DNA of 64,000 nt from Callipepla californica brunnescens (Eukaryota; Chordata; Aves; Galliformes; Odontophoridae), in contig JALIRH010000035.1 of NCBI GenBank assembly GCA_023055505.1, positions 4,892,382 to 4,956,381 of the forward strand. Reading direction: 5' to 3'. A program made the translations under genes and the position numbers. Positions 45,214 through 62,585 of the stretch are shown in pieces. Below the pieces are notes generated by a model. It made no database searches. It was not told the DNA's origin and saw only the letters and a list, made by a program, of their open reading frames with translations. Numbering within the stretch: position 1 is the first letter of the stretch; every line of letters begins with the position of its first letter.

Positions 45214-45500
45214 GGGGGCTGCGTATACTCTGTGCATGCAAAACTTTGTACAAAACCCCTCTGCTAAAGGCAGAGCCAGCAGCAGGAACCAGGAGCTGCT
45301 CCAGGGAGCAGTTTGCCTCCCTACAGCTGGGTTCAGAATGGTCCCAACCAACTGCATCAGGCAGAGCCCACCAGCAAACCAGTCCTGAGCTTTGGGGCTC
45401 TACCTCCTTCTTCTGCTGCTCCCAGTTTAACAAAACAGAACTGCAAAGTTCATCTCAAGAGCCCCAGAGTGGCAGGAGGAGCTGCCACCACCGTGCAGCC

Positions 45501-47361
<1,861 letters not shown>

Positions 47362-47379
47362 TGGGATCACTCCTGGTGT

Positions 47380-50300
47380 CTGCAGGGACAAATGGACTCA
47401 GGTTACCCCGACAGCTTGCTCAGCCTCCTGGGGAGCATCCTCTGCAAGCAGGGAATGCAGAGACACGGTGCCAAAAGGAGAAGCTGCCACCTTGTGTGCC
47501 TCTGTATCATCGTGGTTCCACGCAAAGAGCATTCTCAACATCCTTGTGACAAAAACACAGGAGTCGACACCCAAGAAAACATGGCAGCTCCATGCTTTGA
47601 GGCACCGTAACAATGCTTCTGCTAATAAAAAGCAGTGTGATGATTATTTCCTCGGAACATAAGCTCCTTCCCAACCAGGTAATCACTGGTGTGAATCCAG
47701 CTGGCACGCCCAGCAGCTCTCATCAGCCAAAGCCCCACAGAGAGCCATGGCAACATGGGCACTGGGACCCAGAGGAGTTCTGTGCATATTCCACGCAATC
47801 TCAGTGCTGTACATGAGCAGTGCTTTGACATAAGGGAAAGGTGTTTTGTCTCCAGAAGGAAGAGCTCATGGACTGAGGGCATGGAGCCAGGCACTGCTGG
47901 GCAGCAGAACGGAGGGAGGAGCAGCAAGCATAGAGAGAATAAATCATCACCGATGTGCTTCTAGGAGTTATCAGAGCATGCTTTTAGGGTTACCTGGGGA
48001 TGGAGGCTTTGTTCCCTGCAGGAAGACCTCTCTCCACGCTCTCTGTACACATCTACCACCCCAGGAGCCCTCGCTCCTCGCAGCCTTTCTCCTTCTCCAG
48101 CACCAGGCTTGGTGCGGAAGAAAACATTACTCATCCGCAGAAAAGCTGCCCCACCAACTTGCATCAGGGGGCCCTTGCATCACAAATACATCCTCGTTGT
48201 GTTTATAAATACCAGAGGAAATGGCAGAGGCTGGATGAACAACCCCAGCACGTTCTCCAAGTCCTCCCACACGAGAAAGTAATTAGCACTGTGAAATAAG
48301 GGTAGGATGTGGCGTGGCAAGTGCCTCAGGTGTGGGAGAGCTCTGCAAGACATCCCTGGCCTGGCTGGGCTGCCGAGATGGGGCAGCTTGTGCATTCCAG
48401 AGCATTGGCATCCATCACATCCCCACAATGGGTGACCTGGGGAAGGCTTGGGACTCTTTGTGCCATGCTAAGGTTTCCTCTCAGTAAGGGAATTACTCAG
48501 CAGCCCTTAGGGCTGATGAGAGTCACCTCATCCCAGCAAAAGGCTTCAGGTTCACTGCTGTACTTCAGCTGTAGGATGAGGTGGATCGTGGCCCAAGAGG
48601 GACCGTGTCTCTGATTATAGACCCATCCAGGGCACTTATCTTCCATGCTCGTGCACTCACGTGCTGAAGTGACTAAGGACAAATGCTCTTAAATCACATC
48701 TAAGCAGCGCACAATTGCGTGATATATAACCAAATGCTGCCATTGTCCTACAGGGACGCTGACTGCAAGGACAACAGCCTGAAGCTGGAGCCAGGAGCAC
48801 ACTCTGACCAGGACACAGCTGCAGCATCAGCTTCCCATGCCTCACTGCAGGAGAAGAGGAGGAAAGCAGAGACCTTCCAGCACTCAGGCATCCAAACGAC
48901 AACCCAGAGGTTTATCTTTTATGTAACAGAGATTCCCCAAACCAACCTCTTGGTCAAGCAGAGGCTTGAGTTCATCCCTCTCAGGAAAAAAAATATAAAT
49001 AGATCAACACAAACTTATTTGAAGAAACAGCCACTATTTCTCAGAGAAACCAGGCATGTTTCCAAGCAACAAAGCACGCACACAGCTCACACGTTCGAGG
49101 TGCAGCAAAACTGCCACCCCCCTCCTGCAGCCATCCCAGCAAGGCCAGACCCAGCCCAGCACCCAAACCCACACTCCCACTCCAGCTGGTGAAGCTCCAG
49201 GCGAGTTTCAGCCCCAGAATGCAGTGCTGGGCTCTTTATTTTTCCTGCAAGCTTCTGTGTCTGTCAGAGGACATGAAATACGGCTGCAGTCAGAAGTTAT
49301 TACCTGTGCTGTCCTTCTCCCTGTGCAGCAGACAGACGGGAGCTGCCTGCTCTCCTTATGGCACCATGTGCTGACTGCCCGGTGTGGGCAGCACTGCAGC
49401 TCTGCCCAGCTGCCAGGCTCTCCCCTCCAGCTCCATCACACATCAGTAAAGCAGCACCACGGATGGTTTTGGCCCCGTGCAGAGAAGGATGTGCCAGGAC
49501 CCACGGGTGTGACAGGCAGCACCCAGGGCAGCACCCAGCATCCTCCCTGCCAGCTTATGGGCAGTGGAGACCCTTCCCCAAATACCCTTCTCTGTGGATC
49601 CTCCTATACCTCCACTACATGCACTTCTCTCTTGGTCACAAATCCCCACCTCTTCCTTCTCCTCCTTCAAATCCTCCCCCACAACCCCAGAACCCGAGAG
49701 CCCCTCAGAGAAGCCCTAAAGCCGCAGATCAGCAGGAGGCTGCCACCACCAGCACTGCCCCACCACCCCAAAACCACCACCACCATCACCCCAAGCGCAG
49801 AGCTGGGCTCCCCACGGCCCTTCCCAAACTCTGGGAGCCACGTCCATGCCTAAAAATGTCCTAAAATGGCACAACATGGGCAAAGAGACTATACCTGAGA
49901 CTTCTGCCTGTCCTTCTCCCTCTCAGACGTGCTGTTACTCAGAAGGGGCAGATAAAGGCAGAGGTGAGGTGGGGAGGTGGCCCTTGGACAGGATGTTTGG
50001 AGCTGGGCTCCCTGCGGGCCGGCTCCAGCACTGACTCAGCCGTGGTTTCACAACTGGGGACACCTGGTTCTGCCAGCAGCAAGGAGTCTCCCGGAGTTTG
50101 CCACCAAATTGGGAAGAGCAGGCAATTCTCCTTCCTGTGTAGATTCAGTTACGGTGTTATTTTTTGGATGACTGGGGAAAGAGCCAAGGGAGAGGTGGTA
50201 GTGATGTGGCCAGGCTCCGCTGAAGGGCTCAGAGGTCCCTGATCACAATAACCTCTGCATGGGGTTATGCCATATGAAAGGTGTGGGTGGGCAGGAGTTT

Positions 50301-53009
50301 GGGGTTGGGGCTCCCAAACCAGAGCAGAGCCCTTTTTGAGCTCCATCTCCAGTTCACAGCAACCAAGAGGGATAGAGGGGGATGGCCCCATGGCCCCGAA
50401 AGCAGGCTCTGCATCACCCAGCAGCCTGGTTTTGCTCCTTTTTCTTGTCTGACACTCAGTGGTGCCCAGTGTTAAGCATTTGCAGACACAAACCACACCA
50501 ACACACAAGGGAACCCCTGCACATCCAGCCTCCTCACCTCACCAGCTGCACAGATGAGCAATGAATGCAAGTGCCTCGAGGCAAACAGACCCTGTGACCC
50601 CAGAGCATCCCCATCTCCTTTCAAATCACTGAGCTCCCTGTGCAAAAGCAATGAGCCGTGCCCAAGGAGCAGAAGTAGGCAACAAGAAGGACAACCCAAT
50701 ATTTCTCAGGGTCACAACACACGTGGGTGCACATCAGGGGACCCCACGCAACCCAAAAATCCTCCGTTTGGGCTGTAGGGTAAGCCATGCCCAGCACTCA
50801 GCCCTACCAAGAGCCACACACAGCACCCAAGGGAAGCCCTAGGGCTGGAATAGCAGGAGAGGAACCAACACACGCAGCCTCCCGCAGGGCTGCTCTCCTG
50901 CACAGCCATAAAGGGCACCGAGCCGTAGCCAGGAGCCCTTTTACGCTCGTTATCTCCATATCAGCAATGGCAAGAAGGAGGAAGGAGGAAAAACAGGCAG
51001 CTGCTGGCATGCCGCCACACAGTGTGGGCTCCAGCCCTTCCTGCAGGCAGCTCCAGAGCATGCAAAGCTCCATCCAGAGGGAGGAAGCTCAGTGCTGGCA
51101 GGGCAGGGAGATGCACATGGGGGATAGGAGCACAAAGCTCTCACCCACAGAGAGGGAGCTGAGCACGCTGCAACAGGAGCTTCCAGCTCAGAGGGGATGC
51201 TTCACCAAAGCAGGGCTGCAGACCCGGTGGGGTGTAACCCCACAAGTGTTCTCCCTGAGCCCCCACAGCAGCATTCCTTACAGACAACCCCCCCTAAAAA
51301 TAACAGCACCCAGGTTTCTGGCAGAGAGCAGCAGCAGCATCTTTGCAACTCAGTTCTCCTTTCTGCCTTCCTTTCCTTCCTTCCTTTCCTCACCCAGCCT
51401 CCCCCCCCCCAAAAACCATCTTACCTCAAAGCTGGTTGCAAACAGAAGGAACGAAGGCCTTCGAGCAGTGGGAGGGCAGCAGAGGGGAGGAAACAAGCAC
51501 AGCTGCTGGGAGCTGAAGGTGCCTTTTGGCAGGGAGCTTAAAGAGGCAGCAGGAGCACAGCGAGCAGGGAAAGGTCTCATAGAAAGGGCAAATGGTAATC
51601 AGTGCTTACTGGGCTGTTTGTGAGAGCCCCTGGGGAGGGCTGGGGTATGAAATGCTCGGGGAAAAGGGGATTCTGACCGCTGAACCAATCCCTGTGAGGC
51701 AAAGTGAGGATGAGTGCTGGAGATAAGCTGGGCTAAATAATGGCAGCCCCCCCCAAAACCGTGGAGGATCAACCACACTGTGCTGAAATCGCTGCATGAG
51801 GGGCTGAGCTCTGCGAGCTGCACCTACAGCACCCCAGCTGCACATTGCTGGGGCAGGGGGGAGCATTATGGGATGCCCCCAGCAACACCTGCCCTCTTGG
51901 GGCTCCAGCCCTGATGTTCCCCCAAACAGAACTACATTTCGTTTTTAATTATTTCTTTTTATTTTTTTTTTCCCTTGGCTGTAACTGCAACATCCTCTCC
52001 CTGAAGGTTCATCGCCGGCCTCAGCGCTAACGAAAAAATGTGATAATGTTTGCCTGCTTCCTGGGGGTGGTGGGAGGCACGATCTAATTAAAGGTTTGCC
52101 AGCAGCTCGGGCTCTGCAGATGGATGGTTGTTAGGGAAGTGCAAAGTATTATTATTATTATGACGAATGCTAAGACAGGCTTTCATAAACAGGCAACAGG
52201 GGAGGTGAAGCAGGTGGTAGAAGCATAGGCTGGGCTTGTTCTGCATCCTACGCCGTCCCTTCAGCCTTACATAAATGCAGCCGCAGAGTTTGGCCGTGGT
52301 AGATCCTATCTCTGGTCAAAAGCATGGGGTGATGGTGGTGGATGGGCAGTGTGGGTGGGTAGGAGGACAGCAGGGTGTGGGATACTTGGTGCTGTTGTGT
52401 TCTCCTGTCAGTGCTGAAGAAATGGGGCTAGGTAGCACACCTGCAGCTCCTTCCTGCCTTGAACAAGCAGGTTTTCCTATGGGAAATCCTATTGGGAATG
52501 TCAGCATCCTCCTGCCTCGACAAATGCCACTGGGCTGTGGTGACATGCAGCAAAAACCAAACTGCCCCAAACCAAGCCCAGGCAATACAGTCCTTACAAA
52601 TCCCCCACCCCAGCTGCACCAACGTCAGCGCCAACTTGCAAGCTGCTAATGGGTAATTCAAATTATATGGCAAAGACCACGCTCCAGACCTACAGGACGA
52701 TAGCAAGGCTGGGTTAAAAGCAAAATTCCATTTAGGACTGTTCTGGAATGTCTGTCATGTAAGAAATAAATGGGAGGATGGCTTTGGCTTGTGCCTCACT
52801 GTATAATAAACCATCTCTGGACCACTGATTGTGCTCCGGGCACCCAGAAGAATTCGTGCATTTCTTTGGGTACCTCAGCTATTTACAAAGGTGTTTTTCA
52901 GCTAAAACACAAGCCACGCTCCTCCTGTCTCTCACCTCCTTCACTGACCTTCATACCTCGAAAAAGAACGTGCTCCAGAGCAGGAAAACAAACCAGCGAG
53001 CAATGCACC
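47380..53009. other. Gene-poor stretch between the two TMEM45 genes
   Basis: No coding exon is recognised. The long open frames at 49056-49853 and 50787-51623 are proline-rich or mixed and carry no domain. Small simple repeats are a CTTCC/C-rich tract at about 51370-51415 and a short ATT run at about 52150. A 5' noncoding exon of the left TMEM45 gene probably lies somewhere here or in the CpG patch at about 53.0-53.35 kb. Confidence 0.6.
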
Positions 53010-53350
53010 GGTGGTCCGAGGACGTTTGTAGGGCCGGGAGTTAATGAGGCAGACAGAAACGATTCCGGAGCCTGGTAACGTGGGGACAAGGGGATGCCGG
53101 AGGGGGCTCGGAGGGAACTGCAGCGGGGACCTCGATCAAGCCCTTCCCACCGAAAAGCAGAGCCCGGCTGCCCCCTGCATCCCTCGGGGTGGAGCCGCAA
53201 GGTGACCTCAGCCCGCAGCTCCGCGCGGCTCTGCCCTCGTGTGGCCGCGGGATGGGAGGAGGGATGCTCGCCTTTCTGCCCAGGATCACTCCCAGCATCT
53301 CACCGAGATGCTTTTGCTGGCCGGTGAGGCTTGTTCTACGCCCCGGAGCC
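53010..53350. promoter_or_regulatory. GC-rich CpG patch, possible promoter of the TMEM45-like gene
   Basis: Roughly 18 CpG dinucleotides crowd into about 300 bases in otherwise CpG-poor surroundings. The patch lies between the 3' end of TMEM45B (near 53.9 kb) and the left paralogue, where that gene's promoter should be. No TATA box, and no first-exon donor, can be fixed. The assignment is inferred from position and composition. Confidence 0.3.
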
Positions 53351-53948
53351 CTCCAGGTGGCTCGGTATGCTGTGCGTGAGGAGCTGCTGGCTGTCACAGC
53401 ATCATCAATGTCGGAGAAGACCTCCAAGAGCATCTGGTCCCTGGGCCCCGTGTGACAGCAGCGAGGAGAACTGTGTGGTCTGGAAAGAGCTTACCCCAAC
53501 CCCCATAGCAGAATGAGTATCTGCCAAACACTGCTGCTGTCCTCCAGCTGCAATTCGTGGCATCCATCAGTCGGATTTGCAGGGCTGAATTGTTCTGCTG
53601 CTGAATTCCCTCTGCACCGAGCCTATCTGCACCCCCTGAAAAAGAGCACTGCGGAACAAACCTGCTCCAAAGGCTGCAAACCCACGGAGCCTGTGTGTCT
53701 GTGCTCCTCTTTCCTACGAAGTGATCTTTTTTGTGAGGAATTATCCAGCACAGGTGGGCTGAGATTGTGCCCATTGCATCACACTTTCACGGATGTGGGG
53801 GATTTGCTTATGGAAATCGGGGCCATAGAGTGGGTCCTGGAGCTCAGCCATGCATCCCTGAGGGCTGGGGCTGCATAAGCCACTGTTACACACTCCATCG
53901 TTTATCAGCCTGAAAGGATATCAGCCCAACAAGGATCTTTGCTTCAGA

Positions 53949-53954
53949 TTTATT
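53949..53954 (-). terminator. TMEM45B: Possible AATAAA signal of TMEM45B
   Basis: This minus-strand AATAAA lies about 515 bases beyond the stop codon at 54467. It is the nearest canonical hexamer I found; use is inferred. Confidence 0.45.
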
Positions 53955-54466
53955 CCCTCGTTAAGAATTTAAGCGAATTAGACAACTATTATTGCAACGT
54001 CTTCAGTTCACAGCTTTGGTGATAATTTCATACTGAGCACAATGTAGCTGTGGTGCTGCAAATCTGACGTGACCTCACATCTCTCTTTCAGCCTTTCTCC
54101 TTGGGATGATGCCGTGGTGTGAGGGTGTCGGAGGACTTCACCCCAGCATGGAGCTTCATTGCCTTGGGTCACAGCGGGTTGGGCCAGCAGGGAGTTGGGA
54201 AAGCCAAAGGACGCCGTCCATCTCTACAGAGATTGGGACCCCAAAACAATCTCTTGCCAGTCAACTTCTGTGCTTCATTTTGCTGCTAAAATCACTGCAA
54301 TCAGTGCTTGTGTCAGAGCTGGTGCTGTCTGGGTACGGCGGAGCTCAGCGAGCTCTGTGCACACAGCGGGGTTCCCAGCAGCACAACAGCAGCCCCGTTT
54401 CATTCCGTTTTGTTTCTTCTGGAAAACTGATTCTCCACCGGTTTGCAGGAGGAGGTTGCACCCTCC

Positions 54467-57707
<3,241 letters not shown>

Positions 57708-57725
57708 CCTGACAATGTCCTGGGA

Positions 57726-60197
57726 CTAAAAAGCAAAGAAAAGCAGTGCCATTAACACAAACCATGTTGGTATTCGGTGTAATGCTGTGGGGCAAAACAA
57801 AAGCTTTGTTCCCTTCACCTTTTGGGGATGACTGGAAGCACTGGAGCCCAGGTTCGTTTAGCAGAGGCCCTGTCCCTGCTGCAGTCTCTGACATCCCCAC
57901 CTGAACCTTGGGGTTGTCCCTTCCTTTTTGAGCAAGAGCTGCAGAGCTGGGATGGGGCAAATTCCTGGAATTGCTTCAACCCAAACGCACCAAGCCAAAG
58001 TGTTTGGTGAAAAACAAAGCTTCATGAACACCCCCAGCCCAAACCAGCCCCACCAGTGCTTCCCCTGAGCATCACTGGGCAGCAGGACTCCCAGCCAAGC
58101 TCTGCTCAGCCCTTGGTGCCAGCACAGCACAGGGCTGCAGGAGCCAGGGGACCCGTTTCCTAGGAGAATCATAGCAATTAAAACCCAGCCGGCTCCTGCT
58201 TGCCATTTGCCGGTTTGTTTAATTAGGTGGAGAAACGATTAGCTCTTTGATGTGGGCTCAAGCATATGTTTGGGGGCCTGCCTTGGCACGGTTACAGGTC
58301 AGATGTGTCGGGCTGGTCAATTAGGAGATTTTAATTGATGGCAAAGGCTGCTCTGGTGATGCTGAGCAAACCCTCCTCCGTTCCATGAGGCTCTGAGCTG
58401 CACCAGCAGGAGCCAGCTCATGGCATAGGCACGGCCTGCTGGGATGGTGAGGGCATATTTTGGGGTAAACATCACTTCTGGTGCAAACACTGCCCCATGC
58501 ATGCAGCTGCCTGCATGCCACAATGCCCCTTCCACGAGGCAGGTGCCTGCAACCTCTTCATGCCAAAAACAAAGGAGGAGGGATTTCTCCCTTAATGCTA
58601 GGGAGAAAATGCTGAGCTTTAAAGCCTTTTTTTTTTTTTTCTGCTGAGTTTAGTAGCAGCTTTTCAGCAGTGCCTCAAGGCTCTGCCTTATTTCGTGACT
58701 TAAAAGCAGAGACTTATTGACAACGGGCACACTGGATAATTAAACAGAAGATCAAAGCAAGGCGCTGCTCACCAGCTCTGCTGGCACAGTCCAGCAGGTT
58801 AATACAATGGGCTCTTTGGTCCTTGGGAGGAGACAACCATGCAATCAGAGCATCTACCTGTACCCTGCAACAAAGGGAGCATGGTGCCTGGGTCAAGCCA
58901 GACTGACAGTCCGTGTGCTGGGGTGAGCACTGAGCCACACTGTGTACCAAGTAAAGACTGAAGGCACAGCAAACCTTGGGAGAACACCATGGCAAGGCAC
59001 TCCTGCAGCCATGTCATGCTAATGTTGTGATGATCACGTTCCTAATGCTGTACTGCATGTCAAATGTACAACTTCACAGGCCGTCTCCAGCAGTTATAGT
59101 TCAGGGTTGGTGTTTGTAGGATCTGATGAACCTCATTTGCAGTGGGGAAACTGAAAGGTCACTTCTCTGTGTTAAATGCACAGCCCACTTGCAGGGCAAA
59201 GAAAAGCCAGCAATTCTGACTGCAGCTCCGGGCAGCTCCTGTCCATCCATCCAGCTCCAAACACAGCAAAGTGCTGCAGTCCTTCACACAGGGGAAGAAT
59301 CCCAAATCCAAAAGCTGGGGATGCAGCCGCTGTTGCTGCCACCTCTTGTTTGCAGAGCTCCCACTTGTCAGATCTGCTCGACAACGCACCCGCATCCCTC
59401 CTCCTTGTAATTAATGCACTTTGTCCTGCTGCCTGTTCATTACACCGTGCTGGCTTAATGATTTACTGTTTCCTCTGTTCTTATCACCTCCCAGAGGAGT
59501 TGGCATATTTTGTCTTAAAGCTAATGCACCCAATCACCCAGCAAAGCACCCAGTGCCATCAGGAGGATGCTAAGGAGCCCACCAGGTTTTCCTTCCACCT
59601 CTCACCTCCCTGGGACAGCCCTGCACCATTTCTTCTCAGCCAAATCCCAGGGCCATAGAATTTGCCTTATTTGCTTTACTTTATTCTCTCTCTTTTTTTT
59701 TTGCAAAGGTTTTATTATTGCATCAATAATGACTCAGGGCACTGCATCCGTGTCGCCAGTTTGGAAATTACGGTCTGAAGTTCGCGATAGGAAACAGCTC
59801 ACAGCCATCACCCGTGCAATTAACTCTGCCCTTCAGCCTCCACAAATCAGACAGCTCAGAGCTGTGCTCTCTCCATGGGATCTGCAGCGTTGGTGTGACA
59901 GCAGCAGCCCCCATGGGAGAGCTGACTCAGGGATGGAGAGAAATGGCTTTGCTTGCAAAAAAAGCTGAGCTCCACCTGGATCCCAGCTAGGAAATGCCCC
60001 TGGGGTGCACATCTGGGAATAACGTGGCTATTCCGGACCCCCTTGAGAAGGTCCTGGCCTCTGCAGCTTTCCACCTACAGAAAATACATAGGGGTTTTCC
60101 TCTTAGGTTGAAAATGGTCCTCATAAGCAGAACCTACTTTTACCCCATCAGAGGGAATGACACGAGGCCATGGCCGCAAAGCAGTGTCCAGCAGTGA
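57726..60197. other. Region upstream of TMEM45B, no coding exon recognised
   Basis: The noncoding first exon and promoter of TMEM45B should lie to the right of 57726, but no CpG island marks it. A block at 58170-58345 has several TAAT-type homeodomain cores. A T tract lies at about 58627-58640, and a TGACTCA (AP-1 type) motif occurs at 59730-59736 in an AT-rich setting. Confidence 0.5.
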
Positions 60198-60325
60198 CTA
60201 TTAAGGATGGAAAAGAACTCTCAGATCCCCAATCCAACCCCACCCCACTGTGCCCCATTCCCACAGCTCTGGAACACCCCCAGGGATGGGGACTCCAAAT
60301 AACCTGTTTCCCAATCAACCCCTGA
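60198..60325 (-). mobile_element. CR1 3'-end fragment
   Basis: TTAAGGATGGAAAAGAACTC, CAATCCAACCCCACC and GGAACACCCCCAGGGATGGG resemble the reverse complement of the CR1 3' UTR. It shares wording with the 55372-55548 copy. Confidence 0.75.
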
Positions 60326-61867
60326 CTGCTCCCTGCTCCTTCCTCCCCTGCCATCTATCTGGAGGGGTCCCCAGCCCCATAAGTAGCATTTCTCCTTTGC
60401 CATACCTGGAGCTGCTCTCCGACAGACCCACCCCATGACCCAGCAGCACAGTGCTGCCTTTGTCACACCTCAAAGAAAAACCTCTATATACCAAACTATT
60501 AAAGAAACCGTTTCAATTCCAACACACTCAAGGCAAAAGCAGTAATTCACCTTGAACTCCCACAGCTGGCTGGCTGTGCTCCTTGGCTTATTGGGCACCT
60601 GGGACTGCACTGCAGAACTGAAATGGTGTTGGTTTCCAGCTGGTAGGAAGGAGGAAGAAACCTTCCCAGAGCAGAGCCCTGCTGGGGGAGGCACCCGCCT
60701 TCCAGAAGGGCATTGAAGGACTCATTCCCTCCTCATTTTTGGGCATGAAAAGAAGAATTTCTGGGCAGTTCTGCAGGGAGAGGAGGGTGGGGGAAGGCTT
60801 TCTGCTTCGGTGCATGTAGGGTGATTTCAGTCCAGCCGTCAGATAGAGCCTGTATGTGTAACCTGGCTAGGAGCAGAGCTGGCAGTGGGGAGGGCTCCCT
60901 GAAGGCAGCCCCACAGGGTGCATGGGGGGCTCGTGGGGACCCCTGTCTTGAGCAGCCCTGCTCCCTTCCGCTGTGTTTGGGCCCCACGCACTACATTTTA
61001 TTCGCAACTTCCTCCTCGCCCAGCATTGCTGCCCGGCCTCCCATCACGTCTCACTGCTGTGTGCAGCCTGGTGAGCCCACCCCAATTCCATGGCCCCAAA
61101 CCACTGCTAGGACGTGGTGGTGGGACACCCCAGCAATGGGGGCAGGCAGAACCCCCCCACACCTCCATTTTGCTGTCTGTGGAGAGCACCTCCACCCTCA
61201 CCAACCCAGACCCCTTGTTCCTTATGGACTCAATCCAAACACAAGGTTTCGGGGTCTACCACCCCATGGACAACCAGGTGAGCTCCTTCCCCTTCCTGCT
61301 ATGGGGTCTGCAGTGCAATACCAAGGGCAGAGGGGGGTGGTCACCCACCTCATTTCACCTCATCCCATCCAATCCCATCCATCACCACCCTGCCCCTGTC
61401 CAACACACAGCCCCTGCCCGCAGAGCCCCGCGTTACCTGCTGGCTGCCGCTGCACTTCCCCCAGGTGAACTGTGCTCCGCCTCAAGCACCTCCCCACCCA
61501 CCTGCAGCTGTGGGCTGGGCACACCAAAATCCCACACCTCTGGGCACACCGAGCAGCTTGTCTGAAGTTTTCTCACCGCAACCATCAAATACCCTTCTCC
61601 GGGTTCCTGCATCTCCCATCCTGTGCAGGGAGCAGGGGCACAGGGCACCATCCCCAGCCCCAAATGCTGCAGCAGCGAGGGGAGTCACCAAACCTCTTCA
61701 TTTGCTCAGCTTTTTCCTTTTCCACGCATCCCAGGTGGTGATAGATGCTCCTCCAGGGACCCGTGATCATAACCCGTATTTCAACTCCGAACGCAATTTT
61801 CTGACCAGACCTCCTACGAAACGTAGCTTATTCTTAATAATACTTTCCACTTTCATCTCCAGCCCGG
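60326..61867. other. Gene-free stretch
   Basis: The region is GC-moderate and proline-codon-rich by chance on the plus strand (open frames near 60821-61565). No domain, exon or repeat is recognised. Confidence 0.55.
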
Positions 61868-61970
61868 CGAGTGCTTTATAAATGTTAAATAATTAACCCC
61901 CACGACACCCTGGGGAGAGAGGTAAGCGTTATTATCGCTATTTGTAACAGAAGCACTGACAGAGCCTTCT
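61868..61970 (+). mobile_element. MIR-like ancient SINE remnant
   Basis: AGTGCTTTATAAATGTTAAA, TAATTAACCCCCACGACACC, GGTAAGCGTTATTATC and TTTGTAACAGAAGCACTGAC follow, in order, the MIR core and 3' part (GCTTTACATGTATTAACTCA, TCCTCACAACAACCC, TATTATTATCCCCATTTTAC, GAGGAAACTGAG). MIR elements predate the amniote split, and surviving readable copies in birds are often conserved noncoding sequence. Confidence 0.55.
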
Positions 61971-62429
61971 GTGCCAGAGCCCCGCCAGCCCTTGGCTTAA
62001 CTCATTTTATGGGGTAGCACAGATCCTTACATCACCCAGAGCACATACACCTGCCGCAGGGAATTTGTGGGGAGAAAGCTGAGTTTTACTGTCTGGGCAC
62101 TTCCAAAATGACTTCACGGTTCAGCCTGGCTGCCCACCCCGCGTTTATTAAAATCAAAGCAATTTGCTCATGATGTTGTTTACACGGGTGACTTCTTGTT
62201 AAAATATTGCCCTGTTAGTCTGAGAGCTGCTGAGCTGGGGGAGGAGGGAAGCACCCTGCAGGCATCCTCTCTGTGCTGACTGTAGCAGCATCTCGGTCTG
62301 CAGCACTGGGGTTGGGTGTGAGTTCGTTCTGGTAGGGAGATTCAGATCTTCCAGAAGCAAAAGCCACGCTGCAGGCATTCCTCTCCTCCATCTATGCAGC
62401 TCCATCTTTAAATGGGTTCATTAACATCA

Positions 62430-62512
62430 CACCATCACAGAATCAATAAGGAAAAAAGACTTCTAAGATCACCAAGTCCAACCCCAGCCCCTCCCCACCA
62501 AACATGTCCCTA
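62430..62512 (-). mobile_element. CR1 3'-end fragment (first of a tandem pair)
   Basis: CATCACAGAATCAATAAGG, then AAGATCACCAAGTCCAACC and a C-rich stretch to ATGTCCCTAA match a reverse-complement CR1 tail. Confidence 0.8.
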
Positions 62513-62516
62513 AAAA

Positions 62517-62585
62517 GAATCACAGATTCCTTCAGGTTGGAAAGGACCCCAAAAATCACCAAATCCAACCATGGGTTCGGCCCCA
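62517..62585 (-). mobile_element. CR1 3'-end fragment (second of a tandem pair)
   Basis: AGAATCACAGATTCCTTCAG, then GTTGGAAAGGACCCCAAAAA and TCACCAAATCCAACCATGG match a second CR1 tail in the same orientation, starting about 4 bases after the first. Confidence 0.82.

Noticed and set aside
49056..51623. Plus-strand frames of 265 and 278 codons between the TMEM45 genes
   Set aside because: Composition is proline/glutamine/histidine-rich or mixed, with no domain, no repeats of exon type and no neighbouring exons. Treated as chance in CCA/CAG-rich DNA.
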